Source of the DNA: Nostoc sp. UHCC 0302
Lineage (GTDB): Bacteria > Cyanobacteriota > Cyanobacteriia > Cyanobacteriales > Nostocaceae
DNA: 64,000 nt
Assembly (NCBI RefSeq): GCF_038096175.1
Contig: NZ_CP151100.1
Location: 248,001 to 312,000 of the forward strand
Reading direction: 5' to 3'
Part shown: piece after piece, positions 35,455 through 45,006 of the stretch
How positions within the stretch are numbered: position 1 is the first letter of the stretch
Layout of the letters: every line of letters begins with the position of its first letter
The notes under the pieces: model-generated
What the model was told of the DNA's origin: nothing
Database searches by the model: none
The model's input: the letters and a program-made list of their open reading frames with translations, nothing else
Position numbers and translations under genes: made by a program

Positions 35455-38400
35455 CTATTTACTGTTTAACCAAGCTACTAAATCTTCAACTGATGAAAAA
35501 TCTAGAAAGGCTTCTCCTAAAGCCTCTAATTGCTCAGTAGATAGCGCTCGAATTCGTTCAATTATGGATGTATCAATTTCTCCAAAGCGTCGATTTAATT
35601 GACGATAGAAAAACTTAAAAGCTTCCTTCTGAACAATATCTTGATAAATAACAGATTCTTGCATAATCTCCTCCTGTAAAAATTGGCGAATTAAGTCCTT
35701 ACTAAACCTTAAACCAGCTAAAATCTCAGTACACCCGGCAATATTCTGTCTTTCATTCCTATCTGGAATTCTAACGAGTCTGTCAGCAATTTGCTCTAAT
35801 AATCTTTGTGGAGAGTCAGTTCGAGTTAAAGGGGCTAGCGGCAACAGTGCTGGATTATCAAGAAACTGCGTAGAATCCTGTTCCCATAACCGTAAAACTC
35901 GATAGCGGTGAATCGTTCCTTCATCAGTATATTCTGTAGTAAAAGCAATTGAATCGTCAGTTTGTTGTAAGAAAACTACTACCTGTGTTACTGGTTTACC
36001 ATATTGACGTTTCAACCTGACGTAATAATCTAGCATCCGCAATGGAATCGGAGGAGTAGATTTTGTAAGTGTTGGTAGAGTCGATGGGAGGTATTATCCT
36101 CCGCACCTCTCTGTTAAATCTGGACGTGCTGCTTTGACAGCATCCAGCTTCCGACATTCTTAAAGGCAAGAGTCAAACTGACTTGTAGTAATTTTCCGAT
36201 GATTTTGCAAAGGTTCTCCTTAGCAAGAATCGACTGAGTTTACCACAGTTCCCGTATCTTCAATACCTTTTTTGCTCATGTGAATATAGTCATGGCAACT
36301 TTCATGTAAAACGGTTAGATTGACATCTTTCCAGTTATTATGATTGCCGTCTTTATGGTGTAGATTAACCCGTTCTCCAGGTATGATCTTATATCCACAA
36401 TATCCACAAGTATGGCTTTGCTTTCTAAGCAATTTCGAGGTAATACCGTCATATAGTTTACTGTTTCTTTCGCTCCAGTAGACTAAATCTCCGTCGAATG
36501 GTGATTTATCCCCTCTGACTTTGATATGGCGATTTTCAGAGTAAGAAACTGACGGAAACGCTTTATCTAATATTTCTTTACTAGTTTGACGATTCTGTTT
36601 TGCTTCTTTGTTAAATACCTTAAAAGCTCTGTTTTTCATGAAGTATAGAGAGTATCTAGAACCATTCATTTTGCAGAACTTGTGGTAATTTCTCCAACCT
36701 CTTACTATTGGTGCCAGCTTGCTCGCTTTTACCTTAGCGCCATAATTCGAGTTGTTAACTACGTGTTTTACTTTCTTACGAAATGCTTGGAAATTTTCCA
36801 CTGAGGGAATACATCGAAACTTTCCGTTTTTCTGGACACTTATGTGCCAGCCGAGGAAATCAAACCCGTCTGTCGATGCGGTTAGCTTTGTCTTCTTATT
36901 GCTAACCTTTAATCCCCTTTTTGCTAAGAACTGGCTGATTTTTACAAGTATTTCTTTCTCGTCATCTTTCGGTTTTAGGAAAAATACCATATCGTCAGCA
37001 TATCTGACTGATGGATGTATTTCTTCTATTCCGTTGAGAGCGATATTAGCTAGTAATGGACTTACCACACCACCTTGACATGTTCCTTGTTCCGGGAATT
37101 CTGGATTAATACCAGATTTTAGACATCGGAAAATTCCGATTTTTAGCCCACAGGGAGCAATCAAGCTGTTCATGATGGTGGAATGATTAATCCTGTCGAA
37201 AGTGGGTAGCTAGCTAGCGAGGTTTCCAATTATTAGCTCCTTTTCTAACTAGCCCCCTCCGAACCGTGCTTACGAGATTTCCAGGTACACGGCTCTCCAG
37301 TACTCTGTTATCACGAGACTCGTTTAGATGTTGGTTTACCAGCGTGTATTGCATCATGGCATTGAGGGCAAACCATGAGAGTTTTCCTTCTACGTGCGGA
37401 CATAATTTGCATCCATTGCGGTTTTTCCTTTCTACCCTTGGCTTTGAGGTCTTTAAGGGCACGAATATGGTGAACCTCAATATCACCTTTTGCCCCGCAA
37501 ATCTCACATTCTGAAGCAAGAAGCCGTTTAATTAGTTCATTTCTGAACGCAGGCTTTCTATTTGTTGGCAGGTCTAGAATGGTTGCTTTTAGGTTGCGTT
37601 TTAATTGGATGCCGCCAAAGCGAGCCACCAGGGATTTCTTACCTTCTACCAGGACAGTTATTTCCACACACTTTCTCAAGCCTTGTGGAAGCTTTACCGT
37701 CTTCTTATACTTGGCGCAGATTTTAGCCACGCTAGTTTTGTGTTTACAGGCAAGGGTTTTCATCAGCGAACTCGACATAATCCATTGAAGTTTTCGCAGC
37801 CATGCAATATTTTGGGCAAGGCTATAGAATTGTACATACCCTCTAAATTCTGATTGGTAAATGTTGATAATAGTAAAATCATCATCATTTATTAATTCAG
37901 GGCGATGAATGGGTTTACCATTCCTCATGTATAGGGTACATTTTTCTTCTATAAATCTTGCTGGGATTCTTAGTGCAATAATTCCGTTGATTGAGCGTTT
38001 ACCATTGGTATGCTTATCGTCAGAATATTGGACTAGAATTTTGTAACCTAGAAAGCTTGCTGCCTCATTCCTAGCATTAGTAATCAGGGTCTTTTCTGGT
38101 GACAGTTCCAACTGGAGATTTTCAGCTAAAAATGTCTTGAGTTTTTCCTTAATTTCTTTTGCTTCTTGGAACGAGCCAATAAAACCAAGTAGGAAATCGT
38201 CTGCATAGCGGACGTAATTTAACCTTCTGTATTCAGGGTCACGAACATTTTTAGAAGGCATTTTCTGGTATTTAATTTCCAGTTGACGCGCTTTATCAAC
38301 TTGTCCGTTTTTCCTGTAATACCAAGCAAGTTTTACGAGTTTTGAATACTCTGGATTTTCTGCCCGATGTTTACCAAGCGTATATTCTGGGATGAGTATC

Positions 38401-40904
38401 TGTTCGATAAATTTATCGAATTTGTCAAGATAGATATTGGCGAGTATGGGTGATACAATCGAGCCTTGCGGCGTTCCGCTCAGGGTGGAATAATATTTCC
38501 ATTGCTCACAGTAACCTGTCTTGAGTAAGTTTTCAATCAATCTCAAGAAACGATTATCTTGGATTGTCTCGCGTAAGATTGACATTAAGATTTTATGATC
38601 TATATTGTCAAAGCAACCGCGAATATCTCCTTCGATAAACCATTTAGTTCCTTGCCAAGTACGGTCTATTACTGTTAGTGCCGTATGACATCCGCGCTCT
38701 TGTCGAAAACCATGACTGCTGTTAGAAAATTGAGGTTCGTAGTACGCTTCTAATATTAAACGTATTACTTCCTGAATCAATTTGTCCTTCCAAGTGGGAA
38801 TACCCAGAGGTCGAGTTTTTCCATTTTTCTTGGGAATATTAATTCGCCGTACTGGTGTCCACCGAAAACGTTCATAGCGAATATCCTCTATGAGGTTTTC
38901 AATCTTTTTGATGGACATCCCATCAGCAGTCTCTGATGTAATTCCTTGCGTCATTGTCCCATCATTTTTGTAGATGCGGCTGTACGCCAAGAGGTATAAA
39001 TTGAGGTTGAAAAGTTGTCTGTAGATATCATCCAGAGGTAAACCACGGTAGCCTCTGTCTCGGATTACACTTAAAATCGTTTCGGCGTTTCGCATCTCGC
39101 GTACCTCTCGATACAAGTGTGAAGAATACCTGTTCCTCTTCGCCATGTAGACGGCTTTCCCGTCCTCGGACTACTATAGGAACTCTGTAACCATAGGGGT
39201 CGCCCCCCGTAGGTCATCCCGCGCTTTATTAACTCAGTACGTAATAGTGTGATTTAGGTGTCCCATTCATTCGTTAAGCCATCTCATCGCTGGCTGACTT
39301 CGTTTGAAGAAGTTGTGTGGTTCAAATGTTTAAAACTACACACAAACGATTATTCCTTTTTAGGCGTTGTAGGAATAGGCAATCGCGTATACCGTCAGAA
39401 TTGGGCTTCAGGTAGTTTAACCTTCACCATGTCACACAAGTCTTGCCGGACTCTAGTTTTAACGCCTTCTCTCTATTTCCGGCTTTACCAACATGCTGTT
39501 GTCCCTTTTGTCTTTCAACTCCAGGTAAGTTGGTCGACTTAGAGACGTTCTTCTTAGTCTCTCCCAACTTGGTTGGGGATACCGCGTTAACTGTCACGGC
39601 GCACGCATTTCTCAATATCGAGTTCTATAACTCGTTTGGATATTCCGTTTACTTTTGAGCGTAGGTTGTTGAATATCTGTTTCTGAGCATCTTGTGCCGA
39701 GCGTCCAGTTCTAAACCCGTAACTGTGAGCATGGAATATTGCTTCATGCGCTGGTTCCAGTGCGAATTTTGCGAGACATTGCCAAGCTCTATCCGCCAGA
39801 GTAGGAATTTTCAGAAATCTGGTGGAGCCATCTTTCTTCGGAATTGGTATCAGCCGTAATTGTTGATGATGCCAATCTTTGACGTTATTCTTAAGTAGTA
39901 GCTCAAGGGTGAATCGTTCCTTAGATGAAAGGGACTTTTTACCATCAACGCCAGCCGTTTTTTTCCCAGCATTTAGCTGTGTAACTTGTCTGATAGCCAA
40001 AAACCTAGCAGCAAGAGATTTCAGAATCAGCTTTTGTAATGACTTTGCTTTACGCATATCACCAACTTGAACAGCTTTAAACACTCTTTTTTGTAAGCGG
40101 AAAAGGTTCACCCGAAATTTCTTCCAGGGTAATGATTTCCATGATTCACTAGTTTTTATACTGTGCCTAATCATGCTCTACTCCAAACAAGTGTTTTCTG
40201 AATACCTCAGAGCAGTTACGCTCTGTCCTACCCTATATACAGGTGTTCCGTAGCTCGTCTTACCTACTAGGGTTTTCGACCTTTTCCCTAGACCTGTATA
40301 TAGTTTTTACTCGTTCCGTTCCTGAGATTGATTGATGACTTAGGGTAGTTCAATTTGCCTATCCTCTTCTCGGAGATTGCAGCTATCATTCCAGGAATGC
40401 TGCGAGAATATATGAGGATGAAATCTACATTTGTTACTCAGGTTGTCGTTTTCATCGTGAGACACTTTTCTAGAACTTGTTTGCCCATATCATCCCCCCA
40501 TTAGCGCCAGTGTTGTTACCTGCTTGTTTTACAACTGGTTGCGCCCTGTTACCAGCTTCACTCTATAGGATTCCGAGCCTATTCGGTGTGGTCAGATTGG
40601 GAGTCACTTATCTCTTAAAGGGTGGGACTTTCACCCACATCAGAGGAACAGTTATACGTTTTGAGTGTTACCTTCAAAACATACTCTAGATTATGTATTT
40701 ACCTAGAAACGAGCCGCACTGAAACTCAATATGTAAAATTCGGCTTTCCGTTTGCAGAAATATTACAGAATCAGCACGAATTGGTTCAAGAGAAAGTTCA
40801 GTTTTCAAAACTGTAACTTCTTGTGGCTCTGAGGTTAGTAACCACTTAGCAAACTCGGCGGGATATTTTTCAGCTAAATACTTAGCAGTGTTATCAAAAC
40901 TCAA
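35455..40904 (-). CDS. Rpn-family PD-(D/E)XK nuclease gene, split by a group II twintron
   Basis: Exon 1 (40904-40720) reads MSFDNTAKYLAEKYPAEF to ADSVIFLQTESRILHIEF. Exon 2 (36073-35455) goes on with TLTKSTPPIPLRMLDYYVRL and ends DLVAWLNSK. The exons total 804 bases, 268 codons, in one frame, and the junction restores the typical HIEFQ-to-PPIPLRMLDYWVRL text of Rpn (recombination-promoting nuclease, DUF4351) proteins. The nuclease motif straddles exon 1, with the IEFQ part right at the splice point. Splicing of the sense-oriented intron would give a complete 267-residue protein. Without splicing only a 70-residue stub is made. Confidence 0.8.
36117..36150 (-). ncRNA. Domain V of the outer group II intron
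   Basis: The minus strand reads AGCTGGATGCTGTCAAAGCA then GCACGTCCAGATT, a 34-base hairpin with the AGC triad and a GTCAAA-type loop region as in group II domain V. Domain VI follows towards 36074. Confidence 0.7.
36220..40174 (-). CDS. Outer intron-encoded reverse transcriptase/maturase with HNH, split by inner intron
   Basis: The N-terminal part (40174-39605, 190 codons) reads RT0-RT2 text ending VIELDIEKC. The C-terminal part (37200-36220, 327 codons including stop) resumes FDRINHSTIMNSLIAP, giving DIEKCFD, the first catalytic Asp block of RTs. It continues with QGGVVSPLLANIAL, VRYADDMVFF (second catalytic pair), the maturase (X) region, and a C-terminal HNH-type zinc finger CGYCGYKIIPGERVNLHHKD. 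The joined protein is 516 residues in one frame. The interruption falls exactly inside RT motif 3, so the outer enzyme can only be made after the inner intron is removed. Confidence 0.85.
37261..37295 (-). ncRNA. Domain V of the inner group II intron
   Basis: The minus strand reads GAGCCGTGTACCTGGAAATC then TCGTAAGCACGGTTC, the textbook GAGCCGT...GAAA...ACGGTTC domain V hairpin. The intron end is 60 bases further on, leaving room for domain VI. Confidence 0.9.
37311..39146 (-). CDS. Inner intron-encoded reverse transcriptase/maturase with HNH endonuclease
   Basis: A 611-residue protein. The RT domain shows INIPKKNGKTRPLGIPTWKD, SSHGFRQERGCHTAL, FIEGDIRGCFDNIDH, LSGTPQGSIVSPILANIYL and VRYADDFLLGF with all three catalytic Asp residues. 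It is followed by a thumb/maturase region and a C-terminal HNH finger (CEICGAKGDIEVHHIRAL and CPQCHDAIH). It should assist splicing and retrohoming. The extra stretch after ANIYLDKFDKF (an insertion of about 70 residues before YADD) is typical of some cyanobacterial maturases. The start has about 460 bases of intron RNA (domains I-III) upstream. Confidence 0.95.
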   Translation of the reverse strand: MAKRNRYSSHLYREVREMRNAETILSVIRDRGYRGLPLDDIYRQLFNLNLYLLAYSRIYKNDGTMTQGITSETADGMSIKKIENLIEDIRYERFRWTPVRRINIPKKNGKTRPLGIPTWKDKLIQEVIRLILEAYYEPQFSNSSHGFRQERGCHTALTVIDRTWQGTKWFIEGDIRGCFDNIDHKILMSILRETIQDNRFLRLIENLLKTGYCEQWKYYSTLSGTPQGSIVSPILANIYLDKFDKFIEQILIPEYTLGKHRAENPEYSKLVKLAWYYRKNGQVDKARQLEIKYQKMPSKNVRDPEYRRLNYVRYADDFLLGFIGSFQEAKEIKEKLKTFLAENLQLELSPEKTLITNARNEAASFLGYKILVQYSDDKHTNGKRSINGIIALRIPARFIEEKCTLYMRNGKPIHRPELINDDDFTIINIYQSEFRGYVQFYSLAQNIAWLRKLQWIMSSSLMKTLACKHKTSVAKICAKYKKTVKLPQGLRKCVEITVLVEGKKSLVARFGGIQLKRNLKATILDLPTNRKPAFRNELIKRLLASECEICGAKGDIEVHHIRALKDLKAKGRKEKPQWMQIMSARRRKTLMVCPQCHDAIHAGKPTSKRVS

Positions 40905-40984
40905 TTTTTTTCATCCTTTTTAGTCGAATAATCCTAACATTTGGCAAGTGGACTCAGCTATATTCACATAGATTTTTTATTTAT

Positions 40985-41107
40985 CTAATCGCGTCTAACT
41001 AAATTTTTAAACTTTATATACTGGGTATCAAAAAGCAGCTTGACTGTACCAGTAGGGCCATTCCTTTGCTTGACAACAATCATTTCCGCAATGCCTTTGT
41101 CAGGGCT
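40985..41107 (-). pseudogene. dnaB: Replicative helicase DnaB C-terminal remnant
   Basis: The frame ends at 40985 and reads SPDKGIAEMIVVKQRNGPTG then TVKLLFDTQYIKF, the very C-terminus of DnaB (P(D/E).G.AE.I..KQRNGPTG..KL.F). The upstream part is replaced by the MITE-like repeat at 41108. Only about 40 residues remain. Confidence 0.8.
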
Positions 41108-41254
41108 CTTTGTTGGGGGTAGGGTTGCAGGTTTGTGTTTAAGACAATTAAATTTTAGTTGCGCGGCGGAGTTTAACATCTTCTTAATTCCCTACACCCC
41201 ACACCCTCTCATCCAGTTAGATCAAGGGTTTGTGCTTAACAAGCGTGCCATTCG
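41108..41254. repeat. MITE-like element, copy B (truncated)
   Basis: Shares with copy A (1492-1707) the order GTTGGGGGTAGGG, TTTAAGACAATTAAA, CCCTACACCCCACACCCTC, TCATCCAGTTA and a right end GTGCCATTCG. The left terminal part seen in copy A is missing here, where DnaB text abuts directly. Confidence 0.75.
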
Positions 41255-41578
41255 ACTCAGATATCGCTGTCCATTATTGGAGGAGCCCTTGGTAGGTTCC
41301 GACTAATGACTTATTTTTGTGGAGTTATCTGCTGAAACAAACTATCAAGAATTCAGTTATTCCTTAAGAGGTAATTGAATATATTTCTTTCGGTGATGAT
41401 TCCTTAATTTTAGTACATTAGCATTGAAAAAATAATCCTCGAGTCATAGACGTTTAATAGTTTGTCTCCAAGTGGAGGTTGCATATCTTCCTCCGCTTTT
41501 TATTACTGAAGTCCAATTTTTAATAAGGCTTGAGAACACTAGAGATAGTTAATTTTGGTTTACAAGCTTTTTCATGAG
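41255..41578. other. Intergenic region
   Basis: No gene seen. A hairpin GTGGAGG (41473) to CCTCCGC followed by TTTTTATT near 41491-41505 is terminator-like on the plus strand. The following TTTTTAATAAGG...ATAGTTAATT matches 35300-35350. Confidence 0.4.
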
Positions 41579-42451
41579 CTAAAACTCCACATCTTCATCT
41601 TGTGCCAACCATTCTCGTGCAATTGCTTTAGCATCAATTTGGGAAGTTGGAACTCGATAACCACTAATCTCATCAAAGACTGATGTTGCTGAACGCCACA
41701 AAGTCTTGTTTCTCATTGCAAAGCCAAATTTGGTCATAAACTGCTGTTTAGCATCTTTATCTAACTGTACAAAATAATCCAATCGTCCAGAATCAATTTG
41801 CCAATCATAACGAGCAAAAGCATTAATGCACGCTTGCTCTGGTGGAATATCAAGACCATTAGAACGTAAATTTAGAGTTTCCAACACTCGACGAATTGAT
41901 GGGGACTTGGTTGATAAATCAATTGGTTTACTATCAGATGACTGTGGAATTACTTCAAGAGGATACTGCTTTGATGGTGGTGAAGGTGGTAAAAACTTGA
42001 TGTTGTCATGAGTTGCACAATAAACAGTAATAAACTGTTTCTCCAACCTGTGTAGTTGCCATTCTTCAGCCATTGCAACTGGCTGCAATCCGCCAATAGC
42101 TTTAAGTGCAACATGAGCGCGTTCTTTGAGAGGTTGAAGAATTTCTAATTGCCATTGCTCATTAGAACTTTTTGCGGCTCTTATAATCATACGCCAATCA
42201 GCGATCGCTTGCACTTCGTAACTGGCAGTGGCAAACTCGACTAACTTCTTGGCACTGGGAAAGAAATCTAAAGTCAGAATTGCTTCTTTAACTGCACAAG
42301 TAAATTCTTGATCGTCAAGATGTTCATTGAGGTATTCTGACCAAATTGCGATCGCTTCTGGGCATAATTCACGGCGGAAGTGTTTTTCTAAAAGCGCAAT
42401 GCCGTTATCAAACTTGAGTTTAGTAATCAAAACAACACTCCTACAATTCAA
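41579..42451 (-). CDS. Hypothetical plasmid protein, possible helicase-loader-like
   Basis: A 290-residue protein. The N-terminal 90 residues (ALLEKHFRRELCPEAIAIWS, then a run ending FPSAKKLVEFA) resemble the small helical domain of replicative helicase loader-type proteins. The C-terminal part (about 180-290, with RYDWQIDSGRLDYFVQLD) is unrecognised. It overlaps the end of the upstream replication-type gene by 11 bases, so the pair is one operon. Role in plasmid replication is inference. Confidence 0.6.
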   Translation of the reverse strand: MNCRSVVLITKLKFDNGIALLEKHFRRELCPEAIAIWSEYLNEHLDDQEFTCAVKEAILTLDFFPSAKKLVEFATASYEVQAIADWRMIIRAAKSSNEQWQLEILQPLKERAHVALKAIGGLQPVAMAEEWQLHRLEKQFITVYCATHDNIKFLPPSPPSKQYPLEVIPQSSDSKPIDLSTKSPSIRRVLETLNLRSNGLDIPPEQACINAFARYDWQIDSGRLDYFVQLDKDAKQQFMTKFGFAMRNKTLWRSATSVFDEISGYRVPTSQIDAKAIAREWLAQDEDVEF

Positions 42452-43637
42452 ATTTGGTACTGGAAGCTTTAGAGATTCGGTCTAGTTGTTGCTGTCGAGC
42501 AAAGACATCCTCGTACTGAGCTTGAGATATACCCTCAACATTCGGCAGCATTCGCTTCAAGTCCATTGATGGCGCTCGACCTTCGACGCGTAAGCGGTAA
42601 CTTGCGTCGTACTTCATTGCAGTGATGTGTTTATCGGCGTAGTCGAGAATTTTGCCATTGGTCATCAAATTGTTCAGGGAAAATTGTTTTTGTCGCCACC
42701 AACTATCGGATTGTTCTCTGACCCAGGTGAGTGCTGATACAAATATCTCAATAGCGGTGTCTGGAAAGTCCTTAAGAAGGTGTTTAATCTTCTTCAGGTG
42801 TTCTGGATTGATTTTGGTATGTTCGGTGAAATTAGACGGCTTGTGCGCGTTATAAGCTTCAAGGAATAAACGGCATATTTCTTCATCGCTGACTTTCACC
42901 ATTCGTTTTTCAGTTCGGGCTAGTTTATTCGATTGTTCGAGATTGTCGAACTTGCTCGGAACTTTTGATTCAGAGTTAGGGTCATCGGTTTGTGCCAAAG
43001 ACTCAGATTGATTTAACAAGAAAGTAAGTTGCTGGGGTTTTGGGTTTTTGTCTTGTTCTTGCTCTTGGGTAATTGGTTCCGGTTTTAATTTCTCGACTTC
43101 GATTTGTTCAGAATTTTTTAACTCATCTGACACAAAGTCACTTTGAGGGGTAGGGGTGTCTTCTCCCCTTTTTTCTTCTTTAATTTGGTTTTCTCTATAT
43201 TGTTCTTCTTTATGAGGGTCTGATTCACCACCTCTGGCTGAACCACCTCTGGTTGATCCACCCCTGGTTGAACCACCTCCTGAAAACACGTCACTGGTTA
43301 ATTCCTCTTGTGGTAAGGATTCTCGGAAAGCGATCGCATCTTCCGTATCTTTAAAGATATGGTATTCAAAATCAAATAGTCCACCTTCAACACGGATTTT
43401 TCTTCTAACTAAATAGTTTTGATTTTCCGCAGTTTTGAGGATCTTTCGTAGTTTATCTCGACCATAACTCAAGGCTTTTTGAATGCTAGCGAAGTTGACT
43501 TCCCAGCCTTCAACGTGTGATGTCATCCAGCAAATTAATCTGAATGTACCGTCATCAATTTCCGGATTACGAATTAAAGCATTAGATACTGGGGTATAAT
43601 GCTGTTTAGGAGATTTGCCCGCTACAACTTTGCTCAT
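42441..43637 (-). CDS. Replication-type winged-helix protein
   Basis: About 398 residues from ATG 43637 (MSKVVAGKSPKQHYTPVSNA). Residues 1-110 look like a winged-helix replisome-organiser/initiator domain (ALIRNPEIDDGTFRLICWMT, SIQKALSYGRDKLRKILKTA). A flexible linker follows, with repeated GGGSTRGGSTRGGSARGG and a Glu/Gln-rich stretch, then a helical C-terminus (KMVKVSDEEICRLFLEAYNA to end). The layout, DNA-binding N-terminus and helical C-terminus, is that of plasmid or phage replication initiators such as DnaD/RepA-like proteins. Assigning it as the Rep protein is plausible but not proven; no iterons were found beside it. Confidence 0.6.
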   Translation of the reverse strand: MSKVVAGKSPKQHYTPVSNALIRNPEIDDGTFRLICWMTSHVEGWEVNFASIQKALSYGRDKLRKILKTAENQNYLVRRKIRVEGGLFDFEYHIFKDTEDAIAFRESLPQEELTSDVFSGGGSTRGGSTRGGSARGGESDPHKEEQYRENQIKEEKRGEDTPTPQSDFVSDELKNSEQIEVEKLKPEPITQEQEQDKNPKPQQLTFLLNQSESLAQTDDPNSESKVPSKFDNLEQSNKLARTEKRMVKVSDEEICRLFLEAYNAHKPSNFTEHTKINPEHLKKIKHLLKDFPDTAIEIFVSALTWVREQSDSWWRQKQFSLNNLMTNGKILDYADKHITAMKYDASYRLRVEGRAPSMDLKRMLPNVEGISQAQYEDVFARQQQLDRISKASSTKFEL

Positions 43638-43752
43638 AAAAACCTCCAGCAATTGTTTTGTAGTAACTCTTGATCTCTACTCATATTTCTCACCCCATAT
43701 ACGGGATTTATCTAGCCCCACACTGCGTTTACAGGTGGGGTTTTTGCTTTAG
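43638..43752. terminator. Possible terminator between operons
   Basis: The stretch CCCCACACTGCGTTTACAG then GTGGGGTTTTTG (about 43714-43744) can form a CCCCAC/GTGGGG stem followed by TTTTTG on the plus strand. Minus-strand transcripts would have an A/G-rich tail instead, so its strand is doubtful. Confidence 0.4.
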
Positions 43753-44439
43753 TCACACATAGGTAGAGGCAATTTGACCGCTAGCTATTGCATTGACAAT
43801 GGTCAAAGCGGATTCAGGGCTAATCGCTTTGTCTGGGGTTTTGTAAAAGCCAGCAATTCTATTAGCAGGGCGTATAATAATTCGTTGTTGTGTAGTGCGT
43901 TTGTCCCAAACGAAGCACGAAATTGTAATGTTATCTGTTGCCCAGCGCTTACCTTTCTTATCCTTGCGAAAGCAGTAACGAGGCATGATCAGTACAAGTG
44001 ACGGCGGATATTCTTCGAGGAATGCAGCCCGATCATCACAGGGTTCGAGAAAGCTGGTTAACAAGAACGCCGCAACCCCTACACGAGCTTTGTGATAGGC
44101 ATTCTTGATAATTGGTGCAACGAGATCAGAATATGGGGGGTTAGTCACTACAAAATCCGATTCAGGGAATTTCTCCCATGACTGGGATAGCGTTGCGTCT
44201 AGGTGAAAATGAGCCTCTTTGTCGGGGTCAATATCGTTAGTCCAAACTCTATCGGTATCAGGCCAAACCCGAAGCAAAGAAGCAATCGCCCCCATCCCAA
44301 CACATGGCTCCCCAATCACACCAGATAGCGGAACATGGCGCAGTAGTTCAGTTGTGAACCATGATGGAGACTCGTAGAAGTTCAGAGGATGCCTACTAAT
44401 AGTTTGTGGTTGTGGTGTCAGAAGTTGTGCAACAGTCAT
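43753..44439 (-). CDS. N6-adenine DNA methyltransferase-like protein
   Basis: A 228-residue protein with GEPCVGMGAIASLL (AdoMet motif I), NDIDP and the catalytic VVTNPPYSD motif IV. It is a short class I methyltransferase of the kind found in phages and plasmids. No separate target-recognition domain is seen. It overlaps the upstream gene by four bases (ATGA), consistent with an operon starting near 45300. Confidence 0.8.
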   Translation of the reverse strand: MTVAQLLTPQPQTISRHPLNFYESPSWFTTELLRHVPLSGVIGEPCVGMGAIASLLRVWPDTDRVWTNDIDPDKEAHFHLDATLSQSWEKFPESDFVVTNPPYSDLVAPIIKNAYHKARVGVAAFLLTSFLEPCDDRAAFLEEYPPSLVLIMPRYCFRKDKKGKRWATDNITISCFVWDKRTTQQRIIIRPANRIAGFYKTPDKAISPESALTIVNAIASGQIASTYV

Positions 44440-44642
44440 ACTGAGTCCTCTGGTGTTTGTTTAACAATTTTGGCGCTGATTGATTCAAAATCAACGTGGA
44501 AAATATTCAAATCAGTCAGTATTTCACCACTGTTATAGCGGTCTACAATGTGCTGCTTAATGCTATCTGTTGAGAGTCCATCAGGAACATCTATGTGGGC
44601 AACACTCTGGACTTTTTCAACTACTGTGACTACGACTTTCAT
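44436..44642 (-). CDS. Hypothetical small protein
   Basis: Encodes 68 residues (MKVVVTVVEKVQSVAHIDVP). Beta-rich start. Translationally coupled to the methyltransferase through an ATGA overlap. No family recognised. Confidence 0.6.
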   Translation of the reverse strand: MKVVVTVVEKVQSVAHIDVPDGLSTDSIKQHIVDRYNSGEILTDLNIFHVDFESISAKIVKQTPEDSV

Positions 44643-44690
44643 ATCTATTCCTCATCTTGTAATTTCTAATAAAGTACTTACAAAGGTGTA

Positions 44691-44969
44691 CTACTCACGC
44701 TTTAACTGAACCCCTGGCAACAAACGTTCTTCAGGGAATAAACAATCGGTTTCATATTCGTCATCATCATCTTCATATTCTTCTGATAAACCATTGATTG
44801 ATTCAAATTCTTCTACTGCAAAAATAGCCATTGCTACACACGCCCTTTCTTGCGGATGTGTGGCTAATTGCATCCGGTAGTCTTCAGGAACTACATAGCC
44901 TTGAATTGTGTAGAAGTTACGGGCTAACTTTTCAATGAGTACATCTTTCTGGAAGTATCCGAGTTGCAT
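44691..44969 (-). CDS. Hypothetical acidic small protein
   Basis: Encodes 92 residues with a strongly acidic C-terminal half (SEEYEDDDDEYETDCLFPEE). A ribosome binding site (AAGAGGAAAATAT) precedes the ATG at 44969. Unknown function; acidic plasmid proteins may mimic DNA, but nothing here proves it. Confidence 0.6.
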   Translation of the reverse strand: MQLGYFQKDVLIEKLARNFYTIQGYVVPEDYRMQLATHPQERACVAMAIFAVEEFESINGLSEEYEDDDDEYETDCLFPEERLLPGVQLKRE

Positions 44970-45006
44970 ATATTTTCCTCTTACTTGTTAACGTGAAGCA
45001 GTTTAA

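Larger units (their letters stand above)
37201..39604 (-). mobile_element. Inner group II intron (2404 bp)
   Basis: Starts with GTGCGCCGTGACAG at 39604 immediately after the TGC codon of the outer reverse transcriptase and ends near CTACCCACT at 37201 (uncertain by one or two bases). It contains an intact reverse transcriptase and a canonical domain V. It lies in sense orientation and phase 0 in the outer gene. Confidence 0.87.
36074..40719 (-). mobile_element. Outer group II intron
   Basis: Begins with the conserved GTGCGGC at 40719 inside the Rpn codon run and ends near CGACTCTACC at 36074 (plus or minus two bases). A domain V-like hairpin is at 36117-36150. It encodes its own reverse transcriptase, which is itself split by the inner intron. 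Total length 4646 bases with the inner intron, about 2242 without. Confidence 0.8.

Noticed and set aside
36220-40174. Retron or diversity-generating retroelement
   Set aside because: Both reverse transcriptases have group II maturase and HNH parts with GTGCG and domain V signals; no template/variable repeat pair was noticed.
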